64,000 nucleotides of DNA from Conchocele bisecta (Eukaryota; Mollusca; Bivalvia; Lucinida; Thyasiridae): the NCBI GenBank assembly GCA_029237695.1, contig CM055269.1:27376956-27440955 (forward strand), given 5' to 3'. Position numbers and translations under genes: made by a program. Below are positions 59,196 to 64,000 of this stretch, in pieces. The notes under the pieces were generated by a model, which was given only the letters and a program-made list of their open reading frames with translations, made no database searches and was not told the origin of the DNA. Numbering within the stretch: position 1 is the first letter of the stretch; each line of letters starts with the position of its first letter.

Positions 59196-59858
59196 TTAAT
59201 TGATAACTTCGTAAGCAGTTGGTTGATCAGTCTTTAGCAGAAGCTTGGCGTGCTTTGTTTCAGAAAGTATCTGTCGAACCTCCAGGCGCTCCTCGTGCGT
59301 TGGAATAGCGTTGTTCTCTCGAAGACAGTCATCGAATGAGTCTCGGTCCTTGCAGTGAAAGAGGGCGACCCATTTCGTTTGCTCGCGCAGATCCTTGAGG
59401 ACGGCGTTTTACTTTTGAGTTTAGATCCATACATTTTGCCCCGCATGGCGGCCAGAAAATGCGAGCTCGGAGAGCATGTCATTCTTTTTGGTCATCGCCG
59501 CCTTGGCCGAGCAGTCGTCAATCGCGTATAGGGTGGGCTCGCCCTGAAAGACTTGGTAGAAGCCGCGCAACCAATCGTGAAGCCTATCACCGTGGTCAAT
59601 AACGTATACCTCAGGGTCGGTCCATATCAACGGGCGTCGCTGATAAGTGTCGTTGTGCCGCACAGTGGGACACAGGATCACAATTTGTCGAAAGATATCG
59701 CGGTAGGACCCCTCGAGCAAGTCGAGGATGAAAACTATTTTTCCACATCCTGTCTGCCCACATATTATGGCAGAGTGGGCATCACAAACTTTATTTTTAT
59801 TTAAATCTTTAGAATGATTTTTTATTAAATCAGTAGAGTGCTGAGACGTATCGACCAT
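59196..59858 (-). pseudogene. Polinton genome-packaging ATPase (FtsK/HerA type), broken
   Basis: Drives DNA into the capsid using ATP. ATG at 59858; Walker A region IICGQTGCGKIVFILDLLEG (about residues 31-50) and Walker B TLYAIDD (near residue 110). The usual Thr/Ser after GK is Ile here (codon ATA, one C-to-T step from ACA), which should abolish nucleotide binding. The frame breaks near 59412 and continues in another frame (LREQTKWVALFHCKDRD, LSETKHAKLLLKTDQPTAYE) to TAA at 59196. Its start overlaps the capsid gene's 3' end by about 29 bp, as in compact viral genomes. Confidence 0.88.
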
Positions 59859-60835
59859 CTTCGATGTTGAGTTGTGCGTCTGTGATTATATATAAGTACA
59901 CGTTCAATGCGCCAACTCCATCCGCCTCTTTGGTTATCTGGATCGTCACACCTTCGCTAGCTTTTCTCAACTTGGCGTCCACTACCGTGCATTTGGTCGT
60001 CGTCGCTGGCTCGCATGTCTAGCCATAACGCGTACTTGGAAGTCAGGAACTGTGCGAGGGAGACGTCCGAGAGCTGCATGTCTTTGGCATCCGCGGCAAC
60101 CTCTGGGGAGCGTTTAGAGCCGGCAGCAAATTTCTTTCTGGCTTCGTCCCACTGCTGGTGCGCGCGAAGGCCCTGACTGTAGAGTTGATTGGGGACTCCC
60201 TCGATCGTCACCGCGACCTTTGTGATTTTGGGGTTATAAAATTTGTCGCTTTTTCTAGCCCCGAGCGCGAACCGACCCTCCTCGAACAGCAACAGTATAC
60301 CTTTCATCGAGCGGGCGGGTACATTGACGTTAATATTCCACAATGTGTCGCTTTTGTAAGCGGCCGCGATCGCGTTATCGCTCGCGTCCTTATCTGCCTT
60401 GTTACTAGCCCCTATTCTAAGTCTGGTTACGTTCTTATTTTTGCTGGTGTCAATACCCTGATAGACCGCATTTTCGCGCTCTTGCGCCGTCTTCCACATG
60501 TCCTGGTAACAATGGTAGACGTCGCTGTCGTCGATCGACATCACCTCATTACCAGAAATCTTTATCATGGTCTTCTTGACGATGGCGCGACCCAGTTTCT
60601 GAACGACGGTTCGGTCCACGTCTGTCGACGTCAGCGAAATAGTGAAAGCTATGCGAACAGTCCCCGGCACAATGACGTCGTTAGCTCCGAGGTTGGGAAA
60701 GCGGGCCAAGAACTGTTGGTTCTGGTCGATCGTCGATGGGTTGTTCGTAATGGGTTGTCTCACGCCTTTCGCCCCAAGGGGCTCCCGCAGTCTGCTGTAT
60801 GGATTGAATTTGCGGCCGTATTGACTCGAAGACAT
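59830..60835 (-). pseudogene. Polinton major capsid protein (double jelly-roll), deleted and frameshifted
   Basis: Forms the virion shell in virus-like Polintons. ATG at 60835 (MSSSQYGRKFNPYSRLREPL). Capsid-like strands are seen in VPGTVRIAFTISLTSTDVDR, KTMIKISGNEVMSIDDSDVY and SDTLWNINVNVPARSMKGIL, then NPKITKVAVTIEGVPNQLYS. At residue 160 (about 60355) AIAAAY is followed directly by KSDTLW; from memory of the family about a hundred residues are normally between these, so an internal deletion is likely. The frame ends at 59957 with TAG, while the true C-terminus continues in a shifted frame (EGVTIQITKEADG, ITDAQLNIEDGRYVSALY) to TGA at 59830. Identification rests on family memory and position beside the ATPase. 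Confidence 0.8.
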
Positions 60836-60888
60836 ATTTAAATACTCTATTAAACCCGTATTCTTTTTTCTTTAATACATCGTTAAAA
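60836..60888. promoter_or_regulatory. Divergent promoter region, capsid gene and coiled-coil gene
   Basis: Only 53 bp separate the start codons of the minus-strand capsid gene (60835) and the plus-strand gene (60889). It is AT-rich (atttaaatactctattaaac, ttctttaatacatcg) and must hold both promoters. Confidence 0.6.
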
Positions 60889-62184
60889 TGGAGGATTACG
60901 ATATTGGTATGGGCGAAGTCGGCCGAGATGATGACATCGATGATGACATCGATGATGACATCGATGACGAAACGCCCTTCATAGAGACTCCAGTTCCAAT
61001 TCGTGAATTGGGGGGAAATAGGAGGCGCTACCAGCACCATTAGTCTAAATCAGGAATTAGTCAAGTCAACTGTAGACGACTACTACAACAGTTTGTCAGA
61101 AAAAGGTGAGGTCACATCTGTCGGCCGCGACTACTCCAAGTTCGAATTGGATCTGAAGGGTAGGTTGCGATTAAAAGCATCAAATATTCCGATCGTCAAT
61201 ATGAGGACCGGAAAACCCCTAGCGCTGACCACCATTGCCAGAAACCGGGGCGGTGGCCAAATCGTAAAGGACGAACTCGGATTCCCAAATTGGAAGCGTG
61301 GTAAAACAATTATGCCGGCCCGCGCTGTAGAGGTCCTACAGTCTCCCGACGAAACGATGGCGAAGACGGCCGCCGCGATAGAAACTGTCGGGCTCAGCGA
61401 GGTCCCTCGTGTAGCCACCGACGCTATTCACACAATGGAGCTCAACGAAAGCGAGAGAGATGGAATACTCAGCACGATGGATGACCCACCGTTACCTCTT
61501 CTTGAACTCCGGGGCCTCGATAAGGCACTACAAACGGTCCGGGGCGAATTGGTCCTTAACCTCTCCAAACTCACGGCGCTGGATGAACATATCTCGCTAG
61601 AAGAAAGAAAACTTGGGGAAGCCGGTGACGATAGAGAATCTACCGAGCGGATTACTGAACGCCTGCGGTCGTTGTGGTATGAAAGAGCAGCTCGCTTGGA
61701 GGCTGCATCGGATTGCCGTGAGGCGCTCCGCGCCCAAATAAGTCGGATCCGCGAAACAATCTCGAGGGTTCTGCATGAGGAGAAGACACTCGGTGAACGA
61801 CTTCGCACTCTGTTCAGAAAGCAGGGCGTCACGGTAGTAAGCATCCTCGCAGCTGTCGGCATGACCATATCGACCATAGTTCTAACTATCGAGCTGCTCG
61901 TAGGTGGTGCGGCGGCTGCACCCGCGCCAGCACCCGCGCAATCCGGCGGCGCCAAGGAGTGGGCAAAAAAGCATCTAAAAGCCCTAGCCAATATCCTAGC
62001 TAAATTAGCTGGAAAGGCGGCTGCCGCACTGCCTGGGTTGATCGGGAGTTTCTTCTCGTACTTGTTATCTATATTATCAAAAACAGCCGGATGGATCGCC
62101 GAAAATACTTGGGCTTTAATCGTGGCGATCGCCGGTCTTCTACTATTCTCCGCCCGAGAGTTCCTAAACCCAAAGCGCGAGTAG
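60889..62184 (+). pseudogene. Polinton coiled-coil and membrane protein, one frameshift
   Basis: The natural start is ATG at 60889 (MEDYDIGMGEVGRDDDIDDD), an acidic leader with a DDDI repeat and the motif TPVPIRELGGNRRR. That frame stops at 61049; the rest continues in the frame open from 61003, so one indel near 61040 splits the gene. The main part has SKFELDLKGRLRLKA, long Arg/Glu-rich helices near 61500-61830 predicted as coiled coil (RLEAASDCREALRAQISRIR), a membrane segment VVSILAAVGMTISTIVLTIE, an Ala-Pro linker (APAPAPAQ), and a second hydrophobic segment near the C-terminus (ENTWALIVAIAGLLLFSARE). I recall the family as common in bivalve Polintons; function unknown, possibly a virion membrane or tail-like protein. 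Confidence 0.75.
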
Positions 62185-63693
62185 TACGGTCGCCACGAGG
62201 GCGACTACGAGTCCTAATTTCTCCTCCTCGTGGGTTGTGACACTAGTTCCCGCTCCTGAGCTGGAACTGGTGGAACTTGATGAGACACCAGTTCCCGCTC
62301 CTGTTCCAATTCGTGAATTAGGGGAACTTGATGGTGTGCTTCGTGGTGGGGTGGGTGTATCAAATTCTTCCAATTTCAACATTGTTGATCATTGGATTGG
62401 GGGTACGGTGGGTGTAACCAATTCGTGGATTGGGGGTACGGTGGTGGCTGTATCCAATTCGTGAATTGGGGGTTTTATGAAATATTTTTCAATTTTATTT
62501 GAATTCACAACCTCAACTCCCGATCGAGATTGGATGAACCCGACCGTCTTGGGGGTGCGCTTGATGGTATCTGTGTTCATGTTCCCGTTGTGGCCGATTT
62601 TTTGATTGGCGGTGGTGATTACGATCTGATTATTGTAACCGTCAACCGGGTTGTCTCGTAGTATAATATTGCTCGGCGCCATATAAAGACCTATTCCAAA
62701 TACATAGTCTACTGGGGTGCTGGCATTCTGCAAAACGTCTTGATACCGCTTGATCACCGGGAAGTCCACCGGAGAGGAGATGGCGTCCTCGACTCCTATT
62801 ATAGAACTGCGCCTTGCCCCTGAGCGCCGAGGATGGCCCAGACGTATGTGCGAATGAAGTCGTTGAGGCGGGTAACACCGGCCTGCGTAAACCCTAGACC
62901 GTCGTCCAATATAAAGGTTTCTATGCCCTTTTGCACGTTTCTGTCTTGTAAAATATAATCTACGTGAGCTATTTTTGGTGCATTATACCAGCAGTAATCG
63001 TAATTACACTGTCTCTTTGTACTAACTTCCGACCCGAATGTCATTTTATTTGCTACATAATCGGTGGCGGTCCAATTTGTATAACCTCTAACTGGGTTCA
63101 CTACACGATTTGAATAATAGTACCCAAAGGTTACACCTGGGGTGGCATACTTTGTGCTTGCGCCGGAGTCTAGACCACTGAGATGAACGGTGCCCTGGAT
63201 GTTGCTGTTCGTGTATACGTTTTGTCTCCAATCCGAATCTTTTGAAATGTTAAATTCGTCACATATCCGTTCGAACGCCTTACGGTTGTATGTGTTGGAA
63301 ATGGGATTCCAGCCATCATCTTGAGGTAGTGGAGTACCTAGTTCTTTGAGAATCCTCCTAATAGTATAATACACATGAAAGCATGCTGTTCCTGTCTTGT
63401 ATGTGGTCTCTGAAAGAGACGCCACACCCGGTTGTGGCATACCACACGGCAAAATTTAGTTGGTTCTGCCAGAACTGCATAGGGTTGTTGTTCCAGTTTG
63501 TTGTGACATCCTGTGTAATGGTTTTAGGAAGTCTGTACTTTTCAAACATGTTAGTGAAATTGGTGTTGAAACCCAGGCCCAAACTGGCCCTTATTATGGG
63601 GTGCACAAGCTCACCAATGGTGTTCTTTTTAGTGTATACACCTCCGACCAGGTACTTTGCATTAGAATTAAAGCTAAATGCTTTGGTATCCAT
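62164..63693 (-). pseudogene. Long conserved Polinton protein with C-terminal anchor, broken
   Basis: Starts at 63693 (MDTKAFSFNSNAKYLVGGVY, HPIIRASLGLGFNTNFTNMF, QFWQNQLNFAVWYATTGCGV). The frame shifts near 63395 and continues (ILKELGTPLPQDDGWNPISN, YVANKMTFGSEVSTKRQCNY, VTRLNDFIRTYVWAILGAQG), shifts again near 62810, continues (VIKRYQDVLQNASTPVDYVF, FGIGLYMAPSNIILRDN), meets an in-frame TGA at 62389-62391, and ends with a Ser/Thr/Gly-rich linker and a terminal membrane helix LGLVVALVATVLLALWV. About 500 codons in all. The C-terminal linker is made of the palindromic modules (PPIHEL repeats). It shares a 14-bp divergent spacer with the gene at 63708. Role unknown; virion surface protein is inference. 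Confidence 0.75.
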
Positions 63694-63707
63694 TGAAAGA
63701 TATTATT
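63694..63707. promoter_or_regulatory. 14-bp spacer between divergent start codons
   Basis: The starts at 63693 (-) and 63708 (+) leave only tgaaagatattatt-like sequence between them, so promoters must lie inside the opposite coding regions or be shared. Confidence 0.55.
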
Positions 63708-64000
63708 ATGTTTGCTACTATCACTAATGTTCAAAAAGAGAGTTGTGAACTTCAGAAGTCAATCGACAACTGCTGTGGAAAATGCCGGGTAGGCCTCAGA
63801 TCAATCACCTTGACTGTTGGGTGGCGAAACTTGGGGGAGCGCGAAGGGTTTTACTGTGTGAAGGATGGACAACAAGTAATTGAAAAGCTACCGCCCGGAC
63901 TGTGGGGAGCAAGACAGCTCATATACTTTTTTTCCACAGAGCTTGGCGACGAAGCGAACCTCACAGTATCGAAGGCTACCGGGCTCGCAACATTAACAGC
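63708..64000 (+). CDS. Polinton conserved gene, 5' part, cut by window end
   Basis: Open from ATG at 63708 to the window end (97 codons) without a break: MFATITNVQKESCELQKSID, RVGLRSITLTVGWRNLGERE, PPGLWGARQLIYFFSTELGD, NLTVSKATGLATLT. It is missing from ordinary ORF lists because it runs off the edge. The alternating strand pattern suggests a beta-rich virion protein; I recall the N-terminus as conserved in bivalve Polintons, possibly a minor capsid or penton-type protein. No function can be assigned from what is visible. Confidence 0.65.
   Translation, partial: MFATITNVQKESCELQKSIDNCCGKCRVGLRSITLTVGWRNLGEREGFYCVKDGQQVIEKLPPGLWGARQLIYFFSTELGDEANLTVSKATGLATLT

Noticed and set aside
59234..59482. 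82-codon minus-strand frame as a separate gene
   Set aside because: It is a third-frame shadow of the packaging ATPase, whose own C-terminal part is readable in another frame over the same DNA.
60158..60841. 227-codon plus-strand frame
   Set aside because: Shadow of the capsid gene on the other strand; its composition is not protein-like and no motif is seen.
61428..61991. 187-codon minus-strand Ser/Arg-rich frame
   Set aside because: Opposite-strand shadow of the coiled-coil/membrane gene on the plus strand.

Overview
The window is animal nuclear DNA, most likely from a marine bivalve mollusc. The support is one clear animal gene exon (an EHD-family membrane ATPase), AT-rich intergenic DNA packed with diverged tandem and inverted repeats, a retroposed LINE, a tRNA-derived SINE, and a decayed Polinton/Maverick of a type I associate with bivalves. 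Species cannot be told from the sequence. A 500-base run of N (15980-16479) marks an assembly gap.

Layout. 1.2-7.9 kb: a 5'-truncated, frameshifted LINE (endonuclease, reverse transcriptase, C-terminal CCHC) with an 11-bp target duplication, split by a 2.55-kb TG...CA insertion with a 5-bp duplication that looks like a solo LTR. 7.9-15.5 kb: a SINE, MITE-like inverted-repeat elements and tandem arrays. 14.9-18.2 kb: weak exon candidates around the N gap. 22.2-23.1 kb: the first coding exon of an EHD gene on the minus strand, the only apparently intact host coding sequence. 23-47 kb: no convincing host gene; instead foldback elements (25.7, 34.7-35.7, 38.1 kb), tandem arrays, two inverted copies of a 1.5-kb TIR element (31.6-33.0 and 45.2-46.8 kb), an unrecognised coding-like region at 41.2-41.9 kb and a Tc1-like transposase remnant at 47 kb.

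48.3-64.0 kb (running off the right edge): a degraded Polinton, an integrated virus-like transposon. Order from the left: protein-primed DNA polymerase B (+); retroviral-type integrase (-); a run of minus-strand genes for small membrane proteins, a split conserved protein, the packaging ATPase and the double-jelly-roll major capsid protein; a plus-strand coiled-coil/membrane protein; a long minus-strand conserved protein; and a divergent plus-strand gene cut by the window edge. PolB and integrase would replicate and integrate the element; capsid protein and ATPase would build and fill particles. Most genes carry frameshifts, in-frame stops or deletions (the polymerase lacks motif A, the ATPase Walker A is changed, the capsid gene seems to lack its middle), so this copy should be inactive. 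Between the integrase and the next gene sits a 3.57-kb TIR transposon, which itself carries a palindromic satellite, a pogo-like element and another small TIR element, giving three layers of nesting.

Points most worth a second look: short palindromic modules shared among several Polinton genes in both orientations; an 11-bp direct-repeat array upstream of a Polinton gene; the 991-bp foldback built from SacI-site modules with an exact 6-bp target duplication; the 1.5-kb inverted element pair; and two hairpins at 41.0 and 42.7 kb whose stems differ by compensating changes.
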